A stretch of 7,786 nt of DNA from Aquificaceae bacterium (GTDB lineage Bacteria > Aquificota > Aquificia > Aquificales > Aquificaceae). Under the pieces are notes generated by a model, which searched no databases, had not been told where the DNA came from, and was given only the letters and a program-made list of their open reading frames with translations. Within the stretch, counting starts at the first letter, position 1. Each line of letters begins with the position of its first letter. Both the position numbers and the translations under genes were made by a program. The stretch covers positions 1 through 7,786 of the forward strand of contig JALWEK010000178.1 of the NCBI GenBank assembly GCA_027014185.1, read 5' to 3'. Shown here one piece after another: positions 1 through 7,786 of this stretch.

Positions 1-1920
1 GTTAAGGATAAAGTCAGGGTTGTTATAGAAGGTAAGGAGGTTGAGGTTGAAAAGGGTACACCCCTCGGAGAGATCTTTGAGAAGGCGGGCATAAAGGACG
101 CCCTTGGAGGAAAGCTCGGAGACAGGATAATAGACCTCCAGACACCCATAAGTGAGGATGGAGAGATAAAACCCATATATAAGAACGACCCGGAGAGCCT
201 TGAGATCATGAGGCACTCTCTCGCTCATATAATGGCACAGGCGCTCAAGGAGCTTTACGGCGCGGAGGTGGTTCACCTGGGTGTGGGACCCACCACGGAA
301 GAGGGCTTTTACTACGACGTTGAGGTGGAAGGGCACAGGATAACGGAGGAAGACCTGCCCAAGATAGAGGAAAAGATGAGGGAGATAATCAAGAGGGACT
401 ACCCCATACTACGCAAGGAGCTGGAGAGAGACGAGGCTATAAAACTCTTTAACGATCTCAAGGAGAAGTACAAGATAGACATAATCCAGAGGATATCTCC
501 AGAGGACGTTATATCAGTCTATCAGCAGGGAGATTTCATAGACCTGTGCAGAGGACCCCACCTGCCCTCTACAGGAAAGGCTGGATCTTTCAAGCTCACC
601 TCCATATCGGGAGCCTACTGGCTCGGGAAGGCAGACCAGCCTCAGCTTACCAGAATCTACGGGATGGCTTTCTGGTCAGACAAGGAGCTCAGGCAAAGAC
701 TCAGGTTCTACGAGGAGGCTAAGAAGAGAGATCACCGAAAGCTGGGTAGGGATCTTGAGTTCTTCATGATAGACGAAAACGTGGGAGCAGGACTCGTTCT
801 GTGGCTACCGAGAGGTTCTATCTACCGCAAGGTTCTTGAAGACTACTGGAAGGAAGAGCACATAAAGAGAGGATACCAGTTCGTCTATACCCCACACGTG
901 GGTAAGTCCAAGCTCTGGGAGATAAGCGGACACTTGGAGTGCTACAAACCCAACATGTTCCCAGCCATGGAGATGGAGGGAGAAGAGTACTACGTAAAGC
1001 CTATGAACTGCCCCTTCCACATAGCCATCTACAAGAGCAAGGTCAGGAGCTACAAGGAGCTTCCCATAAAGCTCGCGGAGCTCGGGACGGTTTACAGATA
1101 CGAGATGTCCGGCGTCCTCCACGGCCTCATGAGGGTGAGGGGCTTCACCCAGGACGACGCCCACATAATCTGCACGCCCGAGCAGGTCGATGATGTAATA
1201 AGGGACACCTTGGATCTTGCCCTCTCCATGCTAAAGGACTTCGGTTTCGAGGACTTCAAGATATACATATCCACCAAGCCAGAGGACGCGATAGGCTCGG
1301 AGGAGCAGTGGGAGGTCTCGGAGAACGCCCTCAAGAAGGCTGTAGAGGATCTCGGATACACCTACGAGATAGACGAGGGCGGAGGAGCCTTCTACGGGCC
1401 CAAGATAGACGTGAAGATAAGGGACGCTATAGGGAGGCTCTGGCAGTGTTCCACCATACAGTTCGACTTCAACCTTCCCGAACGCTTCGATATGACCTAC
1501 GTGGGGCCCGACAACAAAAAGCACAGGCCCTACATGATCCACAGGGCGCTTCTGGGATCTATAGAGAGGTTCACGGGTATCCTTCTCGAACACTACGCTG
1601 GACTCCTTCCCGTCTGGCTCTCTCCAACGCAGGTGAGGATAGTCCCCATAGCGGACAGACACATCGATTACGGCAGGAGGGTTCTTGAAGCTCTGCAGAG
1701 GGAAGGTTTCAGGGCGGACATAGACGGGAGGGACGAGAGGATGAACGCCAAGATAAGAGAGGCGGAGCTCATGAAGATACCCTTCGTCCTCGTGGTGGGA
1801 GACAGGGAGGCTGAGTCCGGAACTGTATCTGTCAGGAGCAAGAAGGAGGGGAACCTGGGATCCATGACTGTGGAGGAGTTTGTGAAGCTCCTTAAGGAGA
1901 AGATAGAGAGGAAGGAGTAG
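1..1920 (+). CDS. thrS: Threonyl-tRNA synthetase, 5' end just outside window
   Basis: Class II aminoacyl-tRNA synthetase that charges tRNA-Thr in the cytoplasm. The frame is open from base 1 and gives 639 residues against 642 in E. coli ThrRS, so only a few codons are missing. Domains in order: an N-terminal TGS domain (about residues 1-62), the editing (tRNA_SAD) domain with HSLAH (H72, H76) and CRGPH (C183, H187), the catalytic core, and the anticodon-binding domain from about residue 540. The three zinc ligands of the active site are visible: C337 in MNCPFH, H388 in DDAHII and H514 in HRALLGS, matching E. coli C334, H385 and H511 with a constant offset of 3. The ATG at 208 is not the start, because the TGS domain is encoded upstream of it. 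The editing residues are intact, so Ser-tRNA-Thr hydrolysis is expected. The stop directly abuts plsC, suggesting one transcript. Confidence 0.97.
   Translation, partial: VKDKVRVVIEGKEVEVEKGTPLGEIFEKAGIKDALGGKLGDRIIDLQTPISEDGEIKPIYKNDPESLEIMRHSLAHIMAQALKELYGAEVVHLGVGPTTEEGFYYDVEVEGHRITEEDLPKIEEKMREIIKRDYPILRKELERDEAIKLFNDLKEKYKIDIIQRISPEDVISVYQQGDFIDLCRGPHLPSTGKAGSFKLTSISGAYWLGKADQPQLTRIYGMAFWSDKELRQRLRFYEEAKKRDHRKLGRDLEFFMIDENVGAGLVLWLPRGSIYRKVLEDYWKEEHIKRGYQFVYTPHVGKSKLWEISGHLECYKPNMFPAMEMEGEEYYVKPMNCPFHIAIYKSKVRSYKELPIKLAELGTVYRYEMSGVLHGLMRVRGFTQDDAHIICTPEQVDDVIRDTLDLALSMLKDFGFEDFKIYISTKPEDAIGSEEQWEVSENALKKAVEDLGYTYEIDEGGGAFYGPKIDVKIRDAIGRLWQCSTIQFDFNLPERFDMTYVGPDNKKHRPYMIHRALLGSIERFTGILLEHYAGLLPVWLSPTQVRIVPIADRHIDYGRRVLEALQREGFRADIDGRDERMNAKIREAELMKIPFVLVVGDREAESGTVSVRSKKEGNLGSMTVEEFVKLLKEKIERKE
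1910..1917 (+). promoter_or_regulatory. Ribosome binding site for plsC inside the end of thrS
   Basis: GGAAGGAG lies in the last codons of thrS, with only the TAG stop between it and the TTG start of plsC. It is the strongest Shine-Dalgarno-like sequence next to any start in this window. The 3-base spacing is shorter than usual, so translation of plsC probably relies partly on ribosomes finishing thrS (inference). Confidence 0.55.
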
Positions 1921-2556
1921 TTGAGCTGTCCTCTTACGCCGGTAGGAAGGTTCCTCATAGCCCCCTTATGCCCTATAGCTAAGCCTATCTTCAGGAATGT
2001 TTTCAAAATCTCCGTCCACGGTATCGAGAACATCCCGAAGGAAGGCCCCTACATAGTTGCCTCCAACCACAGGAGCCACCTAGATCCTCCCGTCCTCAAC
2101 TCCGTCTTTCCAGAACCGCTTGTGTTTCTGGCTAAGGAAGAGCTCTTCAAACCTCCTCTCGGATGGATCATCAGACACATGAGGGCTGTTCCCATAAGGA
2201 GGGGTTCTGGAGATGTTGAGACCCTTGAGATGGTTCTCGAGCTTCTTCACAGGGGCTGCAAGGTAGCAATCTTTCCTGAAGGGACTAGGGCGGATCCGGG
2301 GAAGTTCTTGAGGCCAAAGCCAGGGGTAGGGCTCCTAGCTGTAAAGAGCGGGGTTCCTGTAGTTCCCGTTTTGATAGAGGGAACGGACAGAGTATTTCCG
2401 AGGGGAGGTAAGTTTCCAAGGCCTGGGCCGAGGATAGATGTGTTTATAGGAAAGCCTAGGCGGTTCAGCGCCTACCAAGACAACCTGAAGGGATACAGAC
2501 AAGCCGCCATAGAGATAATGGAGGAGATCAAGTCCCTTCTTCCTCGTCCTTCATGA
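1921..2556 (+). CDS. plsC: 1-acyl-sn-glycerol-3-phosphate acyltransferase (PlsC family)
   Basis: A 211-residue membrane-associated acyltransferase, expected to convert lysophosphatidic acid to phosphatidic acid in phospholipid synthesis. All family motifs are present: NHRSHLDPP with the catalytic pair H50 and D55, VPIRRG around R93, FPEGTR at 118-123, and a [11 protein letters not shown] block at 145-155. The length is typical for short bacterial PlsC. A hydrophobic N-terminal stretch (about residues 8-30) would hold it at the inner face of the membrane. The start is TTG: the frame is closed by the thrS stop immediately upstream, and no ATG or GTG occurs in frame before the HX4D motif. It is probably cotranscribed with thrS. 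Its last 29 bases overlap the 3' end of cimA on the opposite strand. The acyl donor (acyl-ACP, acyl-CoA) cannot be read from sequence, and a different lysophospholipid substrate is possible. Confidence 0.92.
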   Translation: MSCPLTPVGRFLIAPLCPIAKPIFRNVFKISVHGIENIPKEGPYIVASNHRSHLDPPVLNSVFPEPLVFLAKEELFKPPLGWIIRHMRAVPIRRGSGDVETLEMVLELLHRGCKVAIFPEGTRADPGKFLRPKPGVGLLAVKSGVPVVPVLIEGTDRVFPRGGKFPRPGPRIDVFIGKPRRFSAYQDNLKGYRQAAIEIMEEIKSLLPRPS

Positions 2557-4108
2557 GCTTATAGACGAAGGCGTCTCTGAGGGCTATCCAGGAGGCCTCT
2601 ATCACGTTCTCAGATACCCCTACGGTCCCCCACTTCCTCTTGGGGTCCGCAGACTCTATCAGGACCCTGACCTTGGCTGCGGTTCCGGCCGACTCATTTA
2701 TGATCCTAACCTTGTAGTCCACCAGCTGCATATCTTTGAGCGTGGGATAGAACTCCTCGAGGGCCTTCCTAAGAGCCCTGTCAAGGGCACTGACGGGGCC
2801 GTTTCCTAAAGCTGCGGTATGTTCATCCACACCCTCAACAGCGAGCCTCACCGTCGCCTCGGAGGTAGGAAGGTCGTCGCTCCTCCTCTTGGCTATCAGG
2901 ACCCTGTAGGCGTCAAAGTCGAAGTAGTCCTTGACGAGTCCGAAGTGCCTCTTGCAGAGAAGCTCTAGGGAGGCTTCTGCGGCCTCGAAGTGGTATCCCT
3001 CCTTTTCGAGATCCTTTATCTTCTCCATGAGCCTGAGAAGCTCGGGAGACTTCTCGTCCGCCTCTATGCCGAACTCCCTCAGCTTGTAGATGAGGTTGCT
3101 TCTGCCAGCCAGATCCGAGACCGTTATCTTCCTCCTGTTCCCGACCAGCTCGGGATCTATGTGCTCGTAGGTAATGGCCTTTTTGATGACCGCCGAAGCG
3201 TGAACCCCACCCTTGTGAGCGAAGGCGCTCTCACCAACGTAGGGCATGTTCCTGGGAAGGGGCATGTTGGAGAGCTCCGCCACGAACCTGGCCAGCTCGG
3301 TCAGCCTCTTCATGTTCTCGTGAGGGATCACCTCGTAGCCGAGCTTGAGCTGGAGGTTGGGGATTATTGAGCATAGGTTAGCGTTTCCGGTCCTCTCGCC
3401 TATCCCGTTTATCGTCCCGTGGACCTGACGGGCACCTGCGAGAACGGCCATTATTGAGTTGGCCACCGCGGTCTCCGAGTCGTTGTGGGCGTGGATGCCT
3501 ATCCTGGCTTCGGGAAATTTCTCCCTGACTTTTGTTGTTATCTCCTGAACCTCGTGGGGGAGACTTCCCCCGTTCGTGTCGCACAGAACCACCCAGTCCG
3601 CTCCGCCTCTGAGAGCCGCATCCAATACCGCAAGAGCGTAATCCGGATTCGCCTTAAAGCCGTCGAAGAAGTGCTCCGCGTCGAATATGACCTCCTCTAC
3701 ATACTTCTTCAGGTACTCCACGGACTCGTAGATCATCTCGAGGTTCTCTTCGAGCGTGGTTTTCAGCGCGTCCGTAACGTGGAGGTCCCAGCTCTTCCCG
3801 AAAATGGTTATCACGGGGGTCTCGGCCTTTATCAGAGCCTCTATCTGCTTGTCCTCCTTCACGTTCTTTCCCGGCTTTCTCGTGGATCCGAAGGCCACGG
3901 GCCTCGCGTGGGAGAACTTGAGGGCCTTTATCTTCTGGAAGAAGAGGTTGTCCTTGGGATTGGCGTAGGGCCAGCCCCCCTCTATGTAGTCTATGCCGAA
4001 CTCGTCCAGCTTCTGGGCTATCCTGATCTTGTCCTCGAGGGAGAAGTTAACTCCCTCCGCCTGGGAGCCGTCCCTGAGCGTTGTGTCGTAAGCGTAGACC
4101 TTTTCCAT
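2528..4108 (-). CDS. cimA: (R)-citramalate synthase
   Basis: A 526-residue enzyme of the LeuA/CimA/homocitrate synthase superfamily. It condenses acetyl-CoA with pyruvate to (R)-citramalate, the first step of the threonine-independent isoleucine pathway. The TIM-barrel domain begins with [12 protein letters not shown] (D8, R12, D13: metal and catalytic residues). It continues with the metal-binding HAHND (H206, H208), GERTGNAN (237-244) and [11 protein letters not shown] (298-307). The C-terminal third (about 390-520) matches the LeuA regulatory domain, so feedback control by isoleucine is plausible. The EGGWP at 43-47 followed by NPKD, the GERTGN form and the length favour the long Geobacter-type citramalate synthase over 2-isopropylmalate synthase; this is my family-level judgement. 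I chose the ATG at 4108 because homologues begin a few residues before YDTTLRDG. An in-frame TTG at 4144 would add 12 residues. Its last 29 bases overlap plsC, and it lies 16 bases behind the lipoprotein gene. Confidence 0.9.
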   Translation of the reverse strand: MEKVYAYDTTLRDGSQAEGVNFSLEDKIRIAQKLDEFGIDYIEGGWPYANPKDNLFFQKIKALKFSHARPVAFGSTRKPGKNVKEDKQIEALIKAETPVITIFGKSWDLHVTDALKTTLEENLEMIYESVEYLKKYVEEVIFDAEHFFDGFKANPDYALAVLDAALRGGADWVVLCDTNGGSLPHEVQEITTKVREKFPEARIGIHAHNDSETAVANSIMAVLAGARQVHGTINGIGERTGNANLCSIIPNLQLKLGYEVIPHENMKRLTELARFVAELSNMPLPRNMPYVGESAFAHKGGVHASAVIKKAITYEHIDPELVGNRRKITVSDLAGRSNLIYKLREFGIEADEKSPELLRLMEKIKDLEKEGYHFEAAEASLELLCKRHFGLVKDYFDFDAYRVLIAKRRSDDLPTSEATVRLAVEGVDEHTAALGNGPVSALDRALRKALEEFYPTLKDMQLVDYKVRIINESAGTAAKVRVLIESADPKRKWGTVGVSENVIEASWIALRDAFVYKLMKDEEEGT

Positions 4109-4116
4109 AGTTGATA

Positions 4117-4144
4117 ATAATAAACTAATTCGAATTACTTTCAA
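4117..4144 (-). promoter_or_regulatory. Candidate sigma-70-type promoter for cimA
   Basis: On the minus strand TTGAAA (4144-4139) is followed after 16 bases by TATTAT (4122-4117); each is one mismatch from the bacterial consensus. A second TATTAT begins three bases later (4119-4114). The first -10 box ends 8 bases before the cimA ATG, so transcription would begin at or next to the start codon. The -35 part lies inside the last codons of the upstream lipoprotein gene. The surrounding 35 bases are distinctly A/T-rich compared with the flanking genes. No Shine-Dalgarno sequence precedes this ATG. Confidence 0.45.
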
Positions 4145-5549
4145 TCAGAGCCTCGAAAGCTCTCAGGAGGAACACAAGCTCATCGGGATTCTGGTAGGAA
4201 AGGTTGATCTCCGTTCCAAAGAGCTTCTCTTCAGCCCTTTTCCTGTCTACACTGGCGAGGACATAGGAGATTACGGACCTCGAGACCCAGTCCTCCTTCG
4301 GCTCTATGCTGAGGACTTTCAAAAGATCCTCCCCGTAGCCCTGTCTGTAGTGTGAAATCTCGAGGAGGGCCAGGCTGAAGAAGGCCACGTCCCTCCCGAA
4401 GTTGGGAAGGCCCCTCTCTTTAGTTTTTACGTCGTAGAACCGGTAGAGAGTTCCGTTCTCAAGCATATTCCTGAGGATGTAGTCGGCACATTTAATAGCC
4501 TCTTCAAGATAGTTCTCCCCTCCCGTGAACCTGTAAAGCTCTATCAGAGACAGGATGGCCTTCGAGTTGTCTTCCACTATGATAGCTGTATCCGTGGGAG
4601 GAGGCCTTCTTCTTCTCCTCTTCTCTGGGGGCAGGTTGTAGTAGGAGGGGTCGGAGATCTGGGCGTTGAGAAAACACGCCTCCCGAGCGCGCAGGACTCT
4701 CACCATGTACTCGTAGGTCCCGATTGCCTTCTGGAGAAAGATCTTTTCCTTTGACACCCTGTAAGCCTCCAGGAGCGCCAGTATCATGAGGCTGTTTACG
4801 CTCAAGGTCTTTGAGGTCTCGAAGTAAAAGTCATAGGCTCTCGTCCTGTCGAAGAAGTTGAAAAAGCCCCCGTCCACCTCATCGTAGAGGAACTCGATAT
4901 CCTTTCTGAGAGAAAAGAGAACCTCCTCCACCATGATTCCCTTCTCGAGCAGGTAATCGTAAGTTAGCGGAGTGCTCCACTTGAAGAGGCTCCCCCTTGC
5001 GGATGGAGATGAAAATCCTCCGTAGATAGGATCGTAGCGCTCTTTCAGGTCTTCGAGGAAGAAGTTAAGTAGGAAGCGGTAGGTCTCCTCGTCGAGCCGA
5101 GTTATCCTGTAGGTCTTTCTCTCCTCAGGAAGGCTTACGTTCCCCTCGAGGGCCGCACTGAGAACCTCTATGAGATCCCTAGACCTCACCGCTCCGTGGA
5201 ACTTGAGAATGGGTCTTCCTCTGGGATCGAGAACTACAGAAAATGGAGTCCCTCTCCCGCCCAGCTCTAAAAACAGCGCTCTGTCCCTATCGCTGTCCAG
5301 AAGTAGTGGTATAAAGTTCTCCTCAAGAAATCGGACGACCTCCTCCCTTTCGAGCTCTTTCTCATACTCCCTGCACCAGCTACACCAGACAGCGGAGAAG
5401 TAAATGAAAACGGGCCTTCCCCTTTCCTTTGCCTCTAAAAGAACCTTCTCGTAGTCCTTCCTCCAGTCTATCTTCGAAACGTTCCCGTAATCGTAGGGCC
5501 TCTCGCAGGCGAGGATAATAAGGAGTAAAGCCAGAACGGACCAGAGCAT
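4125..5549 (-). CDS. Thioredoxin-fold lipoprotein with C-terminal helical-repeat region
   Basis: A 474-residue predicted lipoprotein. Residues 1-15 form a short signal peptide ending in lipobox ILAC with lipidated C15, although no basic residue precedes the hydrophobic core. Residues about 28-135 look like a thioredoxin fold: a strand with [15 protein letters not shown], the redox pair C56/C59 (CSWC), and a cis-proline loop GTPF (T101-P102). Residues about 155-470 contain GGF motifs (177-179, 227-229) and repeated amphipathic helices. This resembles the YyaL/SPATA20 arrangement of a thioredoxin-like domain followed by an (alpha/alpha) barrel, but is divergent. A likely role is thiol-disulfide chemistry outside the cytoplasmic membrane; substrate and partners are unknown. 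An Arg5-Pro3 run sits at 311-318. No good ribosome binding site precedes the ATG, and no ATG, GTG or TTG occurs upstream in frame. cimA follows it on the same strand, with no functional link that I can see. Confidence 0.8.
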   Translation of the reverse strand: MLWSVLALLLIILACERPYDYGNVSKIDWRKDYEKVLLEAKERGRPVFIYFSAVWCSWCREYEKELEREEVVRFLEENFIPLLLDSDRDRALFLELGGRGTPFSVVLDPRGRPILKFHGAVRSRDLIEVLSAALEGNVSLPEERKTYRITRLDEETYRFLLNFFLEDLKERYDPIYGGFSSPSARGSLFKWSTPLTYDYLLEKGIMVEEVLFSLRKDIEFLYDEVDGGFFNFFDRTRAYDFYFETSKTLSVNSLMILALLEAYRVSKEKIFLQKAIGTYEYMVRVLRAREACFLNAQISDPSYYNLPPEKRRRRRPPPTDTAIIVEDNSKAILSLIELYRFTGGENYLEEAIKCADYILRNMLENGTLYRFYDVKTKERGLPNFGRDVAFFSLALLEISHYRQGYGEDLLKVLSIEPKEDWVSRSVISYVLASVDRKRAEEKLFGTEINLSYQNPDELVFLLRAFEALIESNSN

Positions 5550-5566
5550 AACTTTAATCTGGGACG

Positions 5567-5597
5567 TTGAAGCTCCCGCTGGAAGATCCGATATTAT
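5567..5597 (+). promoter_or_regulatory. Candidate promoter for recN in the divergent spacer
   Basis: The spacer between the divergent genes is only 53 bases (5550-5602) and must hold start signals for both directions. On the + strand TTGAAG (5567-5572) is followed by TATTAT (5592-5597) with a long 19-base spacer, or by GATATT (5590-5595) with 17. The -10 box ends 5 bases before the recN ATG at 5603, with no Shine-Dalgarno sequence close to that ATG, which would suggest a leaderless message. I found no convincing promoter for the minus-strand gene in the same spacer. Confidence 0.3.
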
Positions 5598-5602
5598 TAC
5601 CC

Positions 5603-7167
5603 ATGCTCAGAAGAGTCTATGTGGAAAACTTCCTACTTATCAAGGACTTAGAGATAGAGTTCGAGGAGGGTCTGAACGTCATCTCTGGAGAGACGGGGAC
5701 GGGAAAGTCCATGACCATATCCGCGGTAGGTTTTGTGATGGGCCAGCAGGGGGACTTTCCCGAGGGGACAGCGGTCGAGCTCGAGCTCGAGACCGAAGGA
5801 GAAACTTACGTTCTGAGGAGAGAGATCAGAGGCGGAAGGAGTAGGTATTACCTAAACGGAAGGGGAACGACCGCAAAAGTAGTGAAGGAGATAACCGAAG
5901 GGAGGATCTCCATCCAGGGCCAGAACGAGTTCATAAAGCTCCTGAGACCCGAGTTCCAGAGGGATCTTTTAGACAGGTTCGGAGGGCTTTCGGAGCTGAG
6001 GGAAAAAGTGGAGGAGGCCTACGAGAAGTATTCGGAGCTGAGAAGAAGATACGAGGAGCTCCTGAGCAAAAAAGAAGAACTCGTTCAAAAGAAGGACTTT
6101 CTCGAGTTCAGGCTGAGGGAGATAGAGGAGATCTCCCTGAGTCCTGAGGAAGTGGAGGAGTTAAAGGCTAAGGCCGAAAGGCTCAAGAACCTCGAGAAGA
6201 TAAAGAGACTGGTCCAGGCCTCTCTCCAGGAACTCTACGACGCCGAGAATTCCGCCTACTCCAAGCTGAGCGAGGCCCTGAGAAATCTGTGGAGGGCCAA
6301 AGAATTGGGAACCCCCGTGGACGCACTTTTAGAGGAACTGACCCAGATGAGGGACAGGCTTTTGGATATAACAGAGGAGCTAAGGGATAAGGACCTCGAC
6401 CTTTCACAGGAGGAGATAGACAGGATAAACGAGACCCTCTTCAAGGTCCAGAGGCTCGAGAAGAAGTATAAAAAGTCCTATGCGGAGATAATTGAGGAAG
6501 CTGAAAAGATAAAGGAGGAGCTTGCAGTCTCCTACAACTACGAGGAGCTAATATGGGAGACAAAGGAGGAGCTTGAGAAGGCGGAAGAGGAGCTTCTAAG
6601 GTTTTCCAAAGAGCTGAGCTCAAAAAGGAAGGAAGTCGCTTCAAAACTGGAACGGGAGATAGAGGAAGTCCTCAAAGATCTCAACCTCGAAAAAGCAAAA
6701 CTTAAGGTAGAGGTAAACAGAGGAGATCCCACAAGGTTCGGCCTCGACAGGATACGCTTTTTATTCTCTTCATACGGCTCAGACCTCAAGCCCCTCGAGG
6801 AGTCCGCCTCTGGAGGGGAGCTGACCAGGCTCTTCCTGGCCCTCTCCCTCGTCCTTCCTCCCGCGGAGACCTACGTCTTCGACGAGGTGGACGTGGGCGT
6901 GAGCGGTGAGAGCTCTATCAAGCTCGCCAGGCTCCTTAAAAAACTCTCCAAAGGAATGCAGCTCATCGTGATTACCCACTCCGCTCCAGTCTGCGCGGCG
7001 GGGGACGTGAACTTCGTGACGGAGAAGGAGTTCATAGGGGAGATACCCTATGTAAGGGTTAGAAAGCTCTCCGAAGATGAGAAGCTCTTAGAGGTGGCGA
7101 GGCTTATGGGCAAGGCTACCGAGAACACGATCAGGGGAGCGAAGGATCTGGTTGATATAATAGGCTC

Positions 7168-7171
<4 letters not shown>
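5603..7171 (+). CDS. recN: DNA repair protein RecN
   Basis: A 522-residue SMC-like ATPase acting in double-strand break repair by recombination. The N-terminal head has YVENFLLIKDLEIEF and the Walker A GETGTGKS (29-36). A long charged coiled-coil middle runs over about 130-360. The C-terminal head has the ABC signature SGGE (403-406), Walker B TYVFDEVDVG with D427 and E428, and the switch histidine in ITHS (H459). The region after Walker A is shorter than usual, and the family's HGQ motif reads IQGQNEF (104-110). E. coli RecN has 553 residues. I chose the ATG at 5603 because homologues start about this far before the conserved N-terminal strand; a TTG at 5567 would add 12 unlikely residues. 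The stop overlaps the GTG of the Nudix gene. The order of head, coil and head and the FDEVDVG motif make RecN much more likely than RecF or SbcC. Confidence 0.93.

Positions 7172-7786
<615 letters not shown>

Noticed and set aside
805..1662. Long antisense open frames within thrS, and similar ones within cimA and recN
   Set aside because: They lie wholly inside strongly conserved genes and show no recognisable domain or start signal; they are shadows of the real coding frames.
2457..2474. Perfect 6-bp inverted repeat TAGGCG/CGCCTA with a 6-base loop, 54 bases beyond the cimA stop on the minus strand, inside plsC
   Set aside because: The minus-strand side is followed by GGCTTTCC rather than a T run, so it does not make a convincing intrinsic terminator.
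2563..2576. AGACG-AAGG-CGTCT hairpin just past the plsC stop
   Set aside because: Only 5 bp and followed by CTGAGG with no T run; it lies within cimA coding sequence and is explained by chance.
5560..5576. Small inverted repeat GGGA...TCCC in the divergent spacer as a possible operator
   Set aside because: Only four paired bases with a 9-base centre; too short to separate from chance.
5567..5602. TTG at 5567 as the recN start, adding 12 residues (MKLPLEDPILLP)
   Set aside because: The extension does not resemble RecN N-termini, has only a poorly placed GGGA before it, and would occupy most of the divergent promoter region; the ATG at 5603 fits the family.

Overview
The window reads as ordinary, very tightly packed chromosome from a thermophilic bacterium, most likely a member of the Aquificaceae. 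The main evidence is the Nudix protein at 7168-7581. From memory it is close along its whole length to the Aquifex aeolicus Ap4A hydrolase AQ_158, whose structure is known; I could not run an alignment. Heavy use of AGG/AGA for Arg and ATA for Ile, purine-rich coding strands, and Lys/Glu/Arg-rich proteins agree with a hyperthermophile. By eye the GC content is near one half, which would be higher than A. aeolicus, so a relative such as Hydrogenivirga is possible (inference).

Layout from left to right. A threonyl-tRNA synthetase gene (thrS, + strand, missing only its first codons) is followed with zero spacing by a PlsC-family acyltransferase gene (TTG start). These converge on a two-gene minus-strand set: a lipoprotein carrying a thioredoxin fold plus a helical-repeat region (4125-5549), then citramalate synthase (cimA, 2528-4108). 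A 53-bp divergent spacer separates that set from recN on the + strand. recN overlaps the downstream Nudix gene by 4 bases (GTGA). The Nudix gene converges on, and overlaps, the 3' end of tsaD, which enters from the right edge.

Only about 69 bases appear non-coding (4109-4124 and 5550-5602). No stretch over 300 bases lacks a gene. I saw no tRNA, rRNA, riboswitch, CRISPR array, insertion sequence or attachment site. Both convergent pairs overlap at their 3' ends by almost the same amount (29 and 30 bases).

The genes are mostly housekeeping: translation (thrS; tsaD for the t6A tRNA modification), phospholipid synthesis (plsC), threonine-independent isoleucine synthesis (cimA), recombination repair (recN) and nucleotide clean-up (Nudix). 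The least familiar gene is the thioredoxin-fold lipoprotein, probably an envelope redox protein. I see no undescribed multi-gene system. The points most worth checking are possible leaderless promoters at cimA and recN, the overlapping 3' ends with a possible terminator inside tsaD, a compact RecN head with an altered HGQ motif, and the lipoprotein's domain combination.
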